DNA of 64,000 nucleotides from Marinobacter panjinensis. GTDB lineage: Bacteria > Pseudomonadota > Gammaproteobacteria > Pseudomonadales > Oleiphilaceae. Positions 34,894 through 43,778 of this stretch are shown piece by piece. The stretch is from the NCBI RefSeq assembly GCF_005298175.1, contig NZ_SZYH01000001.1, positions 434,001 to 498,000 of the forward strand. The letters run 5' to 3'. Made by a program: the position numbers and the translations under genes. Below the pieces are notes generated by a model. The model was not told where the DNA came from and searched no databases. It worked only from the letters and a program-made list of their open reading frames with translations. Within the stretch, counting starts at the first letter, position 1; every line of letters begins with the position of its first letter.

Positions 34894-35655
34894 TTAGTAC
34901 CGCTCATTGTCAGAAAAATCCGGCTCTAATTGCGGTTCCAGATAACCTGAAACAGCGTGTTTTCGGGCGTAGTCAGAGGGCGTCGACCACCCCAATGCGG
35001 AGTGGGGTCTGACTTGATTATAGAACGTTCTCCAAGCCTCAATCTTCTGCTCGGCATCTGTCAGTGACAGGAACCAGTTCTCGTTCAAGCATTCCTGGCG
35101 GAGTCTGCCGTTGAATGACTCCACAGTCGCATTGTCCGTGGGCTTGCCGGGCCGAGAGAAATCAATTTCTATCTGTCTCTCATAGGCCCACCGGTCCATG
35201 ACCTTGCCGGCGAATTCGGAGCCGTTGTCTGCTTTTAGTAGTTTCGGGTTACCTCGAAAACGAGCGATCCGCGTCAGTGCTTCTTTGACGTCTTCGCCTT
35301 TCAGGCTTTGTCCGACGATGATGCCAAGGCACTCCCTAGTGAACAGGTCAATGATGGTCAGCAACCGCAGCCGGCGGCCGTCAAACAGGGCATCCGATAC
35401 GAAATCCATGCCCCAGATGTGATTGGGAAACTCGCCCTGAGACACGGGCTGCCGGTTCTTCGCAGCCTTGTTCCGCCTGGGGCGTTTCAGGCGCAGAGAC
35501 AGGCCCTGCTCACGGTACAACCGGTACACGCGTTTGTGGTTATCCTGCCATCCTTCACGTTGCAACAACACGTGGACACGACGGTAGCCATAATGGATCC
35601 GCACCTGGGTGATCTCCCGGATCCGCATCGATAGCGCAGAGGCGTCACGAGTCAC
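34894..35655 (-). CDS. IS3-family transposase OrfB (DDE integrase), copy 1
   Basis: This is the catalytic rve integrase part: HTH_21-like HYGYRRVHVLLQREGW, then the DDE triad in GMDFVSDAL, LKADNGSEF and ESFNGRLRQECLNE. The 253-residue stretch given here starts at the first ATG. In frame it continues upstream to the slippery site at 35775-35781 (DLRPPRKRQLVDDLQKRFGV...), so the active protein is almost certainly an OrfAB fusion made by -1 frameshifting. No sign of decay is seen. Confidence 0.93.
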   Translation of the reverse strand: MTRDASALSMRIREITQVRIHYGYRRVHVLLQREGWQDNHKRVYRLYREQGLSLRLKRPRRNKAAKNRQPVSQGEFPNHIWGMDFVSDALFDGRRLRLLTIIDLFTRECLGIIVGQSLKGEDVKEALTRIARFRGNPKLLKADNGSEFAGKVMDRWAYERQIEIDFSRPGKPTDNATVESFNGRLRQECLNENWFLSLTDAEQKIEAWRTFYNQVRPHSALGWSTPSDYARKHAVSGYLEPQLEPDFSDNERY

Positions 35656-35768
35656 CGATTTGTAGTGATAGGAGGCTCTGGAGAGTCCCAGGACCGCACA
35701 AGCCTGCCGCTGGCTGACTCCGAATCGCTTCTGGAGATCATCGACCAGCTGACGCTTGCGAGGCGGTC

Positions 35769-36035
35769 TCAGATCTTTTTTGACAGCACATCCTGAAGCA
35801 TGGCCTTGTCCAGGCTCAGATCCGCCACCACCCGTTTCAGGCGCTGGTTTTCCTCCTCCAGCTGCTTCAAGCGTCTGAGTTCGGAAGGCCCTAGTCCGCC
35901 GAATTTCTTGCGCCAGGTGTAAAACGTGGCGTCAGAAATACCCATTTTCCGGCAGACTTCCGGAACCGGCGTTCCCAACTCCGCCTGCTTCAGGGCGAAG
36001 GCAATCTGCTCTTCGGTGTAACGGGATCGCTTCAT
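35769..36035 (-). CDS. IS3-family OrfA (helix-turn-helix), copy 1
   Basis: The 88-residue protein has an HTH_Tnp_1 domain (MKRSRYTEEQIAFALKQAELG, VCRKMGISDATFYTWRKKFGG) and a leucine-zipper coiled coil (LRRLKQLEEENQRLKRVVADLSLDKAML). It binds the terminal repeats and regulates transposition. It ends in LSKKI-stop directly over the A6G heptamer, where a -1 shift continues into orfB. Confidence 0.94.
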   Translation of the reverse strand: MKRSRYTEEQIAFALKQAELGTPVPEVCRKMGISDATFYTWRKKFGGLGPSELRRLKQLEEENQRLKRVVADLSLDKAMLQDVLSKKI

Positions 36036-36116
36036 GGCATGACCTCCTGTTCAAGGGTCTATCATGCCGGATTTTCCAGTTTTAAACGGTTAAGAATTCC
36101 GGGTCAGGGTCATGGA

Positions 36117-36600
36117 CTATGCTCCGGGCCTTATCCGTTATACCAGTGAAAGGGAACTGGAAGGTGGACGACTGAGGATCCTCCGCCCAAGGCTGCTGGG
36201 ATACGGCGCTCTGTTGGTGTCGTTTATTGCCATCTTTTCCTGGGCGATGATGGTCAGACCCATGGTCGAGTTTGGTGTGGTCAAAGACAGGGGACTGTTC
36301 CGGTTCGACGAAAAGGGGAATATTGAGAACAGCTATATCCTGAAAGTGCTCAACAAAAGTCAGGATAGCCAGACCTTCGAGTTAAGTGTCAGCGGTATGG
36401 ACGGCCTGAGCCTGATCGGACATCAGAACATCGTCGTGGGTGCGGGCGAATGGCGTGAAATGCCAGTATCGGTAACCGCGGTACCGGAGGCACTTGATCG
36501 TGGCGTGACTGATATAGCGTTTTACCTGGACTCAGTAAACGACGGCGGCCAACGTCTGGTCGAAATCAGCCGCTTTATCGGGCAGCCGATGGCGCCGTAA
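36117..36600 (+). pseudogene. ccoG: ccoG, 3' part (separated by IS copy 1)
   Basis: This segment encodes the C-terminal third of CcoG: YAPGLIRYTSERELEGG, a final membrane helix (LLGYGALLVSFIAIFSWAMMV) and the periplasmic Ig-like domain ending IGQPMAP. An ATG at 36112, formed by the IS edge and target sequence, could start a 162-residue fragment, but it lacks all cysteine clusters. No ccoNOP, ccoH, ccoI or ccoS genes are in the window. Confidence 0.93.
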
Positions 36601-36637
36601 TCGGTGTGTTCCTAAAAGCACTTATTGAACGACCACA

Positions 36638-36726
36638 AGAACTTTTTTGTCACTGGCTGATGCCGAACACAAGGTTGAGGTTTGGAGAACGTTCTATAAT
36701 CAAGTCAGGCCTCATTAAGCGCTCAT
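36638..36726 (+). pseudogene. Relic of IS3 orfB C-terminus
   Basis: Read on the plus strand, LADAEHKVEVWRTFYNQVRPH followed by a stop matches the OrfB segment LTDAEQKIEAWRTFYNQVRPHSAL of the intact IS copies. The similarity continues a few bases on both sides and then fades. It is in the opposite orientation to IS copy 1, so it comes from an older, separate insertion of a related element. Confidence 0.75.
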
Positions 36727-36849
36727 AATTTTTCGATCTGAATTCTGTTGGAGATAGCTTATTCACCAATAATTGATCTCTCTAACTGGCACTGAGTATA
36801 AGCTGAAATCACACATGCATTATACGAAGCCACAGTTCGAGGTAATGAT

Positions 36850-37587
36850 TTGAAACACTTGGTTTCGACAGTGGTTATTGTGTTCTTCTCCGCGACCGCA
36901 GCAGGCGATGTACTGTCAGTTCATTGTCCGCTCGGTTGTCCGTCAGTTGCTATCGGCAATGACGTGGTGTTTGGGCATGTCTATGCACTATCCAACAATC
37001 CAGACACAAAGTTTGCAGACTGGGTTGCTTATGAAGTTAATGTCTTGAATTTTGGACCTTCACCTGGGCGTGTGTGGAAAGCCGACCCTTTGATAGAGGG
37101 CGACAAAACTCTTGAAGAGGATGACTACCGAGGAGCGAACGCTAGCGCCCTTGAAGCAGACCGCGGACATCAAGCTCCTCTTGCGTCGTTTGCAGGTTCG
37201 CATTACTGGCCAGAGTTGAATTACCTTAGCAATATCACTCCCCAAGATAGGGATTTGAACCAAGGACCGTGGCTCGGATTAGAGGAGGCTGTGCGTAATG
37301 CAGTCAGCTACGGGAATTCTCTTTACGTTATCACTGGCCCACTCTACGTCCTTTCGATGATAACCCTGCCTAATGCAGATGAGCCTCATCTCGTCCCAAG
37401 CGGTTATTTCAAAGTCGTTTACGACAAGGATAGATTGGGAGCCGGTTTTGTTATGCAACAGAATGTCGACAGAGGGAAGGACTATTGCGAGACAAAAGAT
37501 TCATTGCTTGATATTGAAGCCTTGAGTGGTGTGAAGCTGCCCCTGTTAATTGAAAGTTCGATTATTTATCAAAGGCTTGGATGCTAG
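36850..37587 (+). CDS. Exported DNA/RNA non-specific endonuclease (NUC1 family)
   Basis: The 245-residue protein has a signal peptide (LVSTVVIVFFSATAAGD). The catalytic signature is DRGHQAPLASFAGS, with the general-base His in DRGH, followed by YLSNITPQDRDLNQGPWLGLEEAVR, which holds the metal-binding Asn and the NxGxWxxLE pattern. This is the beta-beta-alpha-metal nuclease family of Serratia nuclease. A TTG start with GAGGTAATGA just upstream is used; no in-frame ATG lies nearby. It would degrade extracellular or periplasmic nucleic acid. No immunity gene or secretion tag is visible. Confidence 0.88.
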   Translation: MKHLVSTVVIVFFSATAAGDVLSVHCPLGCPSVAIGNDVVFGHVYALSNNPDTKFADWVAYEVNVLNFGPSPGRVWKADPLIEGDKTLEEDDYRGANASALEADRGHQAPLASFAGSHYWPELNYLSNITPQDRDLNQGPWLGLEEAVRNAVSYGNSLYVITGPLYVLSMITLPNADEPHLVPSGYFKVVYDKDRLGAGFVMQQNVDRGKDYCETKDSLLDIEALSGVKLPLLIESSIIYQRLGC

Positions 37588-37929
37588 GTTTGAAGGGCAA
37601 GGAGCGGTATAGCCGTTGTCCAGGCTAGGTGGGCCTCCCTGTTTTTCTGAGCACCCATTCCAAACCTATTAATTCAGCATCCCTTTACTACCTTGCTTTT
37701 CACCAACAATTTTTTACAGACTTTCAAAATTGCTGGAGGGGTATACCGTCGCCGAATTGTTCGAGGCCAAGAGTGAGGTTCTCAGGCTGCGTGCCCAGAC
37801 GCGACGGATTGGATCTATCACCAGCCACTTAATTATGACTGGAAATGCAGCACCGTCGCAGAGAATGTTTGCTATGTTTCTATCTAATATGACCCCAACT
37901 GCACTTGCAGGTGGTAACCGGTTTCCTTC
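37588..37929. other. Intergenic region, possible gene debris
   Basis: This region has no convincing gene. A short stretch near 37730-37850 reads LLEGYTVAELFEAKSEVLRLRAQTRRIG, which looks protein-like but has no start, no ribosome site and no family I recognise; it may be a remnant. Confidence 0.35.
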
Positions 37930-38586
37930 ATGGACGCATTAAAAATGAACGCTACAAAGAAATGCCCCCGATCCAACGGTTTTTTGATCGCCACCATCCT
38001 TGCCTTCCTGTTATTTGGCGGGTGCGCCTCTGGCCCGGAGGTAACAAGCGTTCGCAAGTCACCCGACGTTTCGCAATCCCCCCGGAATCTGCTGGTGCTG
38101 GCGATCAGTTCCGATGAGGAAATTCGGGCAGTAATGGAAAAAGCCCTGGTGGCCCGCCTCAAAAATGCAGGATACCAAGCTGAAGCCTATGGCCCTGTGA
38201 CGTCGATGCCCTGGGACGATCCCGAAGCGCTGCAAAAGAGGGTTCAGCAACGGGGGCAGCCACAAGGGGTCGACGGGGTATTAACCGTTTCTCTGGTTAG
38301 CAAGAAAAAACAGATTGACCACATTCCCGGCCAAGTCGTGTTTAATCCAGTAGTAACAAGCATTGGACCGCTCGCGTCCGTCACCTATATGGAAACCATG
38401 GTGATACCGGAACGCTTTGAGGAATCAACCCGATACGTTTTGCGTACCACACTCTTTGACAGTAAATCCGGCGACTCCATCTGGCAGATGTTCTCCAGTA
38501 CCGTCGACCCGAAATCCTTGGAACAGGCCACCAGAGACTTTTCCCGCGTCGTCGTTCGCGAACTACAAAAATCCTTCACGGAATGA
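37930..38586 (+). CDS. Putative lipoprotein of unknown function
   Basis: The 218-residue protein has a lipoprotein signal (FLIATILAFLLFGGC), then a mature domain beginning RNLLVLAISSDEEIRAVMEKALVARLKNAGYQAEAY. Further features are VDGVLTVSLVSKKKQIDHIPGQVVFNPV and a C-terminal TLFDSKSGDSIWQMFSSTVDPKSLEQATRDFSRVVVRELQKS. The layout resembles DUF4136-like and similar lipoproteins. An internal ATG at 37945 is an alternative start. Function unknown. Confidence 0.75.
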   Translation: MDALKMNATKKCPRSNGFLIATILAFLLFGGCASGPEVTSVRKSPDVSQSPRNLLVLAISSDEEIRAVMEKALVARLKNAGYQAEAYGPVTSMPWDDPEALQKRVQQRGQPQGVDGVLTVSLVSKKKQIDHIPGQVVFNPVVTSIGPLASVTYMETMVIPERFEESTRYVLRTTLFDSKSGDSIWQMFSSTVDPKSLEQATRDFSRVVVRELQKSFTE

Positions 38587-38661
38587 GCGCCCCCTGACAA
38601 GCCGTACTCCCTCGACCACACTGAATACGAACCATATCTCATCGAATATCAGGGCTATGGT

Positions 38662-38958
38662 TTGGATGACCTGTTCAAGCTTAATGCTGAAGTGGAATCG
38701 GTTGTCGACTTTAGGGGAACGACGGTCCACTTCAGGGGTAGGATACGAACTGATGACCCTGGAATCGAAAGGTTGCGACCAACGACCTATCTTCATGCCT
38801 ACATTCGTTTCTCGGGTCTGCGTTCTGGGACTGATTATTCAGAACACGCTAAGACACTCAAGGTGTTAATCGACCATTGTGCCGGGCAGACCATTCTCGT
38901 ATTCAAGAACGTCGACTCTGAGTGGAAACAGCACGTTGATTCATGGACGCCTCAGTAA
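38662..38958 (+). CDS. Hypothetical protein or gene fragment
   Basis: The 98-residue frame starts at a TTG and lies in the same frame as the lipoprotein, after its TGA. Coding-like sequence continues upstream of that TTG (DKPYSLDHTEYEPYLIEYQGYG) to the lipoprotein stop, so it may be the C-terminal remnant of a larger gene. No family is recognised. The following 200 bp hold a G5/C5 hairpin-like stretch near 38967-38993 and nothing else I can identify. Confidence 0.3.
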   Translation: MDDLFKLNAEVESVVDFRGTTVHFRGRIRTDDPGIERLRPTTYLHAYIRFSGLRSGTDYSEHAKTLKVLIDHCAGQTILVFKNVDSEWKQHVDSWTPQ

Positions 38959-39175
38959 ATTGAACCGGGGGACAGAGTTGAATTCTTTCCCCCGACTATA
39001 ACCTGTCCCGCTGTAATTACCCGATCACTTGAGCCAGGGCACTTTTTCACGTTTTAAGGGGGCAGTCAGTCCAACTAAATAGTTAATATACCTAAGCTGA
39101 AAAACGTTAGTCTAGAAGAGAAGGCTCAATGCCAAAACCGTTAATTGCCCATTGAACCCGAGTGAAAACGAACTT

Positions 39176-39766
39176 CTAAGGCCCTGTTACGCTAGAGAAA
39201 ACCAGCCAGAGGGTAGACGTTGTGACAACGATACCCAAAAGGGCAGCCAATCCGTCGTGTGCTAACAGGGCCAACCCAAGCAGGGTGAGCGACAGCCCCG
39301 CGCCAACCGCGGAGAAAGGCACAAGCTCCATCGGCGGCATCATTAGCGCTATAACAATGCTGATAAGGGCGATGACATAAACCCCAACTCCATTGATGAG
39401 GAAGGTGAGGCGTGGACGAAGGAAGAAGTCAATAAATCTGGCGGGGCGAAGCATCCAGCGGCGGGACGTTTCAAGCTTGGAGCGAGATACGGAGCGATTG
39501 AGAAGCCAAGCAGGAAGCCAAAACGATCGCCGACCGAATAACAACTGCACCGACACTAGCAAGATCAGTACGGCCATAACTGTAGGGACACCCGGGATAC
39601 TTCCTATGGGCAATAAGGTGACGAGTCCGGGCAATAAAAGCAGTGGCGCAAAAGAGCGACGCCCCAGCGCGTTTACCACCGCTCTGGTAGAGGTATGGTC
39701 ACCGTCATGGTCTTCGGCTTTTCCGATGCGCGTCAGGATGTCTTCAAGACTGGCGGGCTCTTCCAT
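39176..39766 (-). CDS. ExoD-family membrane protein
   Basis: The protein is 196 residues from the ATG at 39766 (GAGGTG seven bases upstream); a longer frame to 39868 is unlikely. It contains SLEDILTRIGKAEDHDGDHTSTRAVVNALGRRSFAPLLLLPGLVTLLPIGSIPGVPTVMAVLILLVSVQLLFGRRSFWLPAWL and further membrane helices. This is the exopolysaccharide-synthesis ExoD family. ExoD affects exopolysaccharide production and alkali tolerance in rhizobia; its biochemical role is unresolved. Confidence 0.9.
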   Translation of the reverse strand: MEEPASLEDILTRIGKAEDHDGDHTSTRAVVNALGRRSFAPLLLLPGLVTLLPIGSIPGVPTVMAVLILLVSVQLLFGRRSFWLPAWLLNRSVSRSKLETSRRWMLRPARFIDFFLRPRLTFLINGVGVYVIALISIVIALMMPPMELVPFSAVGAGLSLTLLGLALLAHDGLAALLGIVVTTSTLWLVFSSVTGP

Positions 39767-40076
39767 TACGATCCACCTCTGGGCGCTGAATGGTCTCCGT
39801 GAATTTACCATCCCCAGGCGACCCCCATCCGTGCGGTAACGGACTGTCGGAGGTGTTGGAGTTAGCATAGAGTTGCCCGGGCCAGGGCATTCCTACCGGG
39901 TTGCCGGTAGAGCAACCGATGTGCAAGTGAGGATCAAAATCCAGTCCTGACAGGTCTAGCCTGCGCACCAGCACCCCTGCGGTCCGCGCCCCCTGGCAGA
40001 AGAAGGCCTCCGCCAACGCTCCGCAAAAGCTATCGGCGCGGGGGTGCCTACAAAAATTCCGGCTTCGAGACAATTG
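39767..40076. other. Intergenic region
   Basis: An open frame of 109 codons crosses this region on the minus strand, but it lacks a ribosome site and its composition is not convincing. I call nothing here. Confidence 0.3.
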
Positions 40077-40208
40077 CTAGCCGATCAGTTGATTTTCGTT
40101 ACGCTTCTCAATGGCCTGAATTTTGCCAGCAGCATAACTGAGTGTAACGGCTAGAGTGAAAAATGCCGCCAAGCCGCCAAACAGAGTAATTACAGGGATA
40201 ATGTTCAT
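40077..40208 (-). CDS. Small single-span membrane protein (43 residues)
   Basis: The protein begins MNIIPVITLFGGLAAFFTLAV and continues as one membrane helix (to about residue 27), then a basic tail GKIQAIEKRNENQLIG. GGAGG lies 11 bases upstream of the ATG. Coding by composition, a proper ribosome site and a clean helix-plus-positive-tail layout support a real gene despite its size. Function unknown. Confidence 0.6.
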   Translation of the reverse strand: MNIIPVITLFGGLAAFFTLAVTLSYAAGKIQAIEKRNENQLIG

Positions 40209-40388
40209 TAGTTCAGAAACCTCCAGTGGTTTGTCGTTGTGGCGTGCTTCCGTTTCCAGAAGCCTTTCCTATCGATCAGGTTCAGCGAACACAATTCGTT
40301 GGCTGCCACATAGGTTACATGCTCATCATTAGTGTACTAGGTATAGGCTCTCCAAGCCGTATGGAGAAACCATTACTCGGTAGACGAA

Positions 40389-40404
40389 CACAGAAAGTAC
40401 TAAA
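40389..40404 (+). repeat. AAAGTRCTAAA repeat, locus B (single unit)
   Basis: CACAGAAAGTACTAAA is followed by TTCGGCATCCAAGTCAG, which resembles the sequence after the third unit of loci C and D. It looks like a unit collapsed by deletion between the first and third repeats. Confidence 0.6.
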
Positions 40405-40495
40405 TTCGGCATCCAAGTCAGAAATACCGCGAGCGGCGCGGCCCCCCTCGGGACGAATATCACCAGAGCCCGGATGTATTAAACGTGTCTCAGAA

Positions 40496-41374
40496 TCACC
40501 ATAATTCAACTTCTGTGGTTTCTTTGAGAGCTCCCCGTCCTCCGGCAAACAGGCTTTCTACGTTGCCATTAGCGCCAATATGTAAACGGACATTGATAAC
40601 GCTAGGTGAGGGCGGTGACATCCAGCGTCCCTGCTCAAGTGAGAACTCCGCTTTATCGATGCCGAGATGCTCCCGCAGATAACATGCTAATGGGCCAGCA
40701 GCCATGCCCGTAGCGGACTCTTCCTGTATCCCATACCGGGGCGCGAACATTCGGGCCCCTGCGTCCCGTCCATATTCGACGCCATCAAAGGAAAAAACGT
40801 AAAAACCGATCAAATCAAGAGCGTCACTGAGCTTCTCAATCAAATCAAAGTCTGGCTGGAGACGCTTGATAACCTCAGCGTTGCGAATACCGATCACGAC
40901 AAAGCTATTACCTGTATTCACGAGTTTTGGCTCGGCCCCCGCAATCAGGTCAGCGCTGGTTATCCCGAGAGCAGCGAGAACCAACTCCAAATCGGCATCA
41001 GTTAATTGCTCGTACCGGGGGGCTTTTTGCTCCATATACGCCAAGTCGCCCTCCATGTTTATTGAGCGTCGTCCATCAATCGTTTCCTTGGATGACTGAT
41101 CGTGGGTCAGCAGACCGTTTTGACGCAGATAACTGAATGTCGCGATCGTCGCATGGCCGCAGTGAGCGATCTGCCGGGCTGGCGTAAAGAATTCCAGCTT
41201 TATATCTGCTGACTCAGACGGAGAAACAAAAGCCGTTTCCGACAAGCCGACAGCCGCCGCGATCTTCTGTTTTTGCTCATAACTGAACCGCTCAGCGTTC
41301 AAAACAACACCTGCCGGGTTTCCACCGGAATCGCCGTCAACAAAGGCACTTACGATTGGAACTTCAATCTTCAT
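40496..41374 (-). CDS. PhzF-family isomerase
   Basis: The 292-residue protein has the PhzF/diaminopimelate-epimerase-like fold: VSAFVDGDSGGNPAGVVL at the N-terminus, the catalytic-region SETAFVSPSE, FFTPARQIAHCGHATIATF, and later EESATGMAAGPLACYL. The Glu of SETAF is the PhzF general acid/base. No phenazine genes are present, so it is one of the many PhzF-like proteins of unknown substrate. It is divergent from a LysR regulator gene, and AAGGAG lies upstream of its ATG. Confidence 0.93.
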   Translation of the reverse strand: MKIEVPIVSAFVDGDSGGNPAGVVLNAERFSYEQKQKIAAAVGLSETAFVSPSESADIKLEFFTPARQIAHCGHATIATFSYLRQNGLLTHDQSSKETIDGRRSINMEGDLAYMEQKAPRYEQLTDADLELVLAALGITSADLIAGAEPKLVNTGNSFVVIGIRNAEVIKRLQPDFDLIEKLSDALDLIGFYVFSFDGVEYGRDAGARMFAPRYGIQEESATGMAAGPLACYLREHLGIDKAEFSLEQGRWMSPPSPSVINVRLHIGANGNVESLFAGGRGALKETTEVELW

Positions 41375-41500
41375 GGTGGTTTCTCCTTAGTGCTGATCTG
41401 GTTTGTGTCACCTGAATTCTTTCAGTCGACGGTGATGGGAACAAACGGGTAAAATGGTTCTATGCTTAATTAAAAGTTAACCGTAAGCTGAGCGAATCCA

Positions 41501-42388
41501 ATGCAGAAACTCCCTCCACTCAGGGCATTACAGGCCTTTCGCTACGCCGCCAGAGAATTGAGCTTCAAGGCCGCAGCGGAGGCGCTGAACATTTCCCAAG
41601 CGGCCGTCAGCACCCATATCCGTGGCCTCGAAGATTTTCTGGGTTTGAAGCTCTTTGTTCGTTTAACCCGGCAAGTGCAATTGACGCACGAAGGCAGGGC
41701 GCTTTCAGGGTATGTAGAAACGGGATTTCAAGAGCTGGAGAGAGGCATAGCGCTGTTTGCGCCGAATTCTGATCCCGGGCGTTTAACCGTGGCAACGGTG
41801 CCATCCTTTGCCAGTCGGTGGCTTGTTCCCAGAATTGACTCGTTCCTGAAAGCTCACCCGGAGATCCAGCTAGGCCTGCAACCCAGCGTCCAGTTGGTGG
41901 ATTTTCAGGGTGATGGTGTCGACCTCGCGATTCGTTTTGGGAGGGGGGACTATGCCGGGCTCGAATCCAGACCATTACTCGAAGAGAAACTGCTGCCGGT
42001 CTGTCACAGCATGCTCATTGATAACGAGCCTGTGACGCCCGAGAGCCTGGCGAGGCTTCCCTGGCTTATCGATCAATCGATCGACATGGAAAGCTCGTGG
42101 ATTGCGTTTCAGGAAGAGCTTGGCATCGAAATATCTGAAAGCTCGATAACGCTGCGAGTTACAGAGGGAACGACGCTTGTAGAAGCCGTGCTTGCAGGCA
42201 GAGGTATTGCGTTGATGCGGTACAGTCTTGTTGCCGATCTACTTAAAGCCGGCTTGCTTCAGTGCCCAATCGACATTTCGGTGCCGTCGGAATACCAGTA
42301 TTACCTCGTTGCACCAGAGGCAAAATTTCGCACGGACAAGGTTCGTGCATTCGTTTCGTGGATTACCGGGGAAGTGGGCTCAAATTAG
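41501..42388 (+). CDS. LysR-family transcriptional regulator (GcvA-like)
   Basis: The 295-residue protein has the N-terminal LysR winged helix (LPPLRALQAFRYAARELSFKAAAEALNISQAAVSTHIRGLEDFLGLKLFVRLTRQVQLTHEG). The effector domain is of the GcvA type (VATVPSFASRWLVPRIDSFLKAHPEIQLGLQPS, VDLAIRFGRGDYAGLESRPLLEEKLLPVC). Divergent placement with a 126-bp gap suggests that it controls the PhzF-like gene and itself. Confidence 0.94.
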   Translation: MQKLPPLRALQAFRYAARELSFKAAAEALNISQAAVSTHIRGLEDFLGLKLFVRLTRQVQLTHEGRALSGYVETGFQELERGIALFAPNSDPGRLTVATVPSFASRWLVPRIDSFLKAHPEIQLGLQPSVQLVDFQGDGVDLAIRFGRGDYAGLESRPLLEEKLLPVCHSMLIDNEPVTPESLARLPWLIDQSIDMESSWIAFQEELGIEISESSITLRVTEGTTLVEAVLAGRGIALMRYSLVADLLKAGLLQCPIDISVPSEYQYYLVAPEAKFRTDKVRAFVSWITGEVGSN

Positions 42389-42444
42389 CGCTGAAGACCC
42401 GAGCTAATGGCCAATTTTGGGGGAGACATCAACTCCCCCTTAAA

Positions 42445-42561
42445 TCAATGTCCCAGTATATCGGTTTCATTTTTCTTTGCGTTTTTCTCCTTCTTTTTTT
42501 CCTTGGCGGTTAAAAGCGGTTTCTTTTTAGTGTCTTTTTTTCTGTCCTGGCTTTTACTCAT
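42445..42561 (-). CDS. Small lysine-rich protein
   Basis: The 38-residue sequence starts MSKSQDRKKDTKKKPLLTAKEKKKEKNAKK, resembling small Lys-rich proteins seen in many gammaproteobacteria (MSKSQDxKK...KPxKTxKEKxxEK). The ribosome site is not clear, and the low-complexity composition makes the call tentative. It converges on the LysR gene. Confidence 0.4.
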   Translation of the reverse strand: MSKSQDRKKDTKKKPLLTAKEKKKEKNAKKNETDILGH

Positions 42562-42740
42562 GCGGTCTGTCCACCTCTGTCTGATGCCCATGCTTTCAGC
42601 ATCCAGTATGAACCCAATTTCGAGTAACTGATAGGATTTAGAGCGTGGCTCACACATTGGCAATCGCTCACTCGACCTGGCGCTCGTGAGGAACTTTCCA
42701 GGACTCAGCCGGAGGACGTTAAGAAGAAATACTACAATCA

Positions 42741-42880
42741 TGGACGACCACAGAAAGTACTAAACCCTTCCCAACCACGAATCAGTAACTTGCACCCACA
42801 ATTCCACGCAAAGTACTACACAAACTTAAAGTGAATTCTAGAATAGAGGGCTAGTTTCGATTTGCACACAAAGTACTAAA
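42741..42880 (+). repeat. AAAGTRCTAAA repeat, locus C (three units)
   Basis: Units CACAGAAAGTACTAAA (42749), CACGCAAAGTACTACA (42805) and CACACAAAGTACTAAA (42865) are spaced 56 and 60 bp apart. Between units two and three is a conserved ATTCTAGAATAG. Locus D at 46448-46579 has the same spacing and the same flanking TGGACGACCACAG. Confidence 0.75.
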
Positions 42881-42967
42881 TTAGGCGTCCAGGTCACGAC
42901 TGGAAAAGGTCAGGGCAGAAGGGAGTTATGGTTAACCGACTATTCCATCGTTGCCTCTCGGGTACTG

Positions 42968-43765
42968 TTAGCGGTACCCCTTAAGAAGCCTGTTGCCGGA
43001 CCCAACCAGTAAGATCGCCAAGCCGGATAACAGGGCGCTGCCGATAAATGTCGCATGGATTCCAATCAGGTCCAGCAATATTCCGCCGAGCCCGGCGCCC
43101 AAGAGGATAGACGCCTGAATGGCGGCAACGATCAAGCTGCCTGCTGCCTCGGGTGAATCATCAACATTCTGTGAAAGCCATGCCATCCAGCTAATGGACA
43201 TTGTCGTTTTCATTGCTCCCCAAACGGCAAGCAGCACCGCCCTGACAGCCACAAATTGCCCAAAGCCAAGTAGTCCCAAAGTGACGGCCGCCATGACCAA
43301 GGGCACCAACTTCAGCAACCGGGTAACGTGGTTATTGGCAAACTTCCCACCAGCCCATGTACCAATAAAGCCGCTACAGCCGAGTACCAGAAACAACTGG
43401 GACAGCGTGATCACATCAGCACCTGCGACGTTTTCAAGGAAGGGGCGCAGATAGGTAAACATCGAAAAGGCACCTGCAAATGTGAAGATCACGGCTGCAA
43501 TACCCCGAGCAAAATAAGGGCGTTTTAACACGTCTAACAGTGAGCGGAATGATTGCCGATCATTTGCGGGCATGGAGGGCAGCACAAGGAGTTGCCACAT
43601 AAGAGTCACGGCAACAATGGGAACCAGAACCCAAAATACCCCGCGCCAGCCGATGATTCCACCCAGGTAACTGCCGATCGGCGCGGCAAACGCTGCAGCG
43701 ACAGCCTGGCCGGTATACATAACGGCCAAGGCTCTGGACACGCCTTCCTTTGGTACCAACCTCAT
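42968..43765 (-). pseudogene. MFS transporter, 5'-truncated
   Basis: The remaining 265 residues cover the last eight or so helices of a major-facilitator protein, probably the sugar-efflux/arabinose-efflux type (SRALAVMYTGQAVAAAFAAPIGSYLGGIIGWRGVFWVLVPIVAV at the N-side, ending LAILLVGSGNRLLKGYR). A complete protein would be about 390-400 residues, so roughly 130 N-terminal residues with helices 1-4 and the first conserved loop are missing. The frame runs without a stop into antisense sequence of the neighbouring hydrolase remnant, so the truncation looks like a deletion junction near 43780. Confidence 0.75.
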
Positions 43766-43778
43766 GATAACTGCCGCT

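Larger units (their letters stand above)
34878..36112 (-). mobile_element. IS3-family insertion sequence (IS407-like), copy 1, 1235 bp
   Basis: The ends are TGACCTTAACCCCG and, read inward from the other side, TGACCCTGACCCGG: imperfect terminal inverted repeats with 11 of 14 matches and TG...CA tips. The element carries orfA and orfB on the minus strand, linked by a canonical A_AAA_AAG slippery heptamer. Flanking TGGA duplications of 4 bp fit the IS407 group of IS3. It splits ccoG. A second copy of the same length with identical encoded proteins lies at 52453-53687 in the same orientation, so transposition is recent. Confidence 0.95.

Noticed and set aside
39744..40073. 109-codon minus-strand frame between the ExoD-like gene and the small membrane protein gene
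   Set aside because: No ribosome site or recognised family, and it overlaps the better-supported upstream region of the ExoD-like gene.
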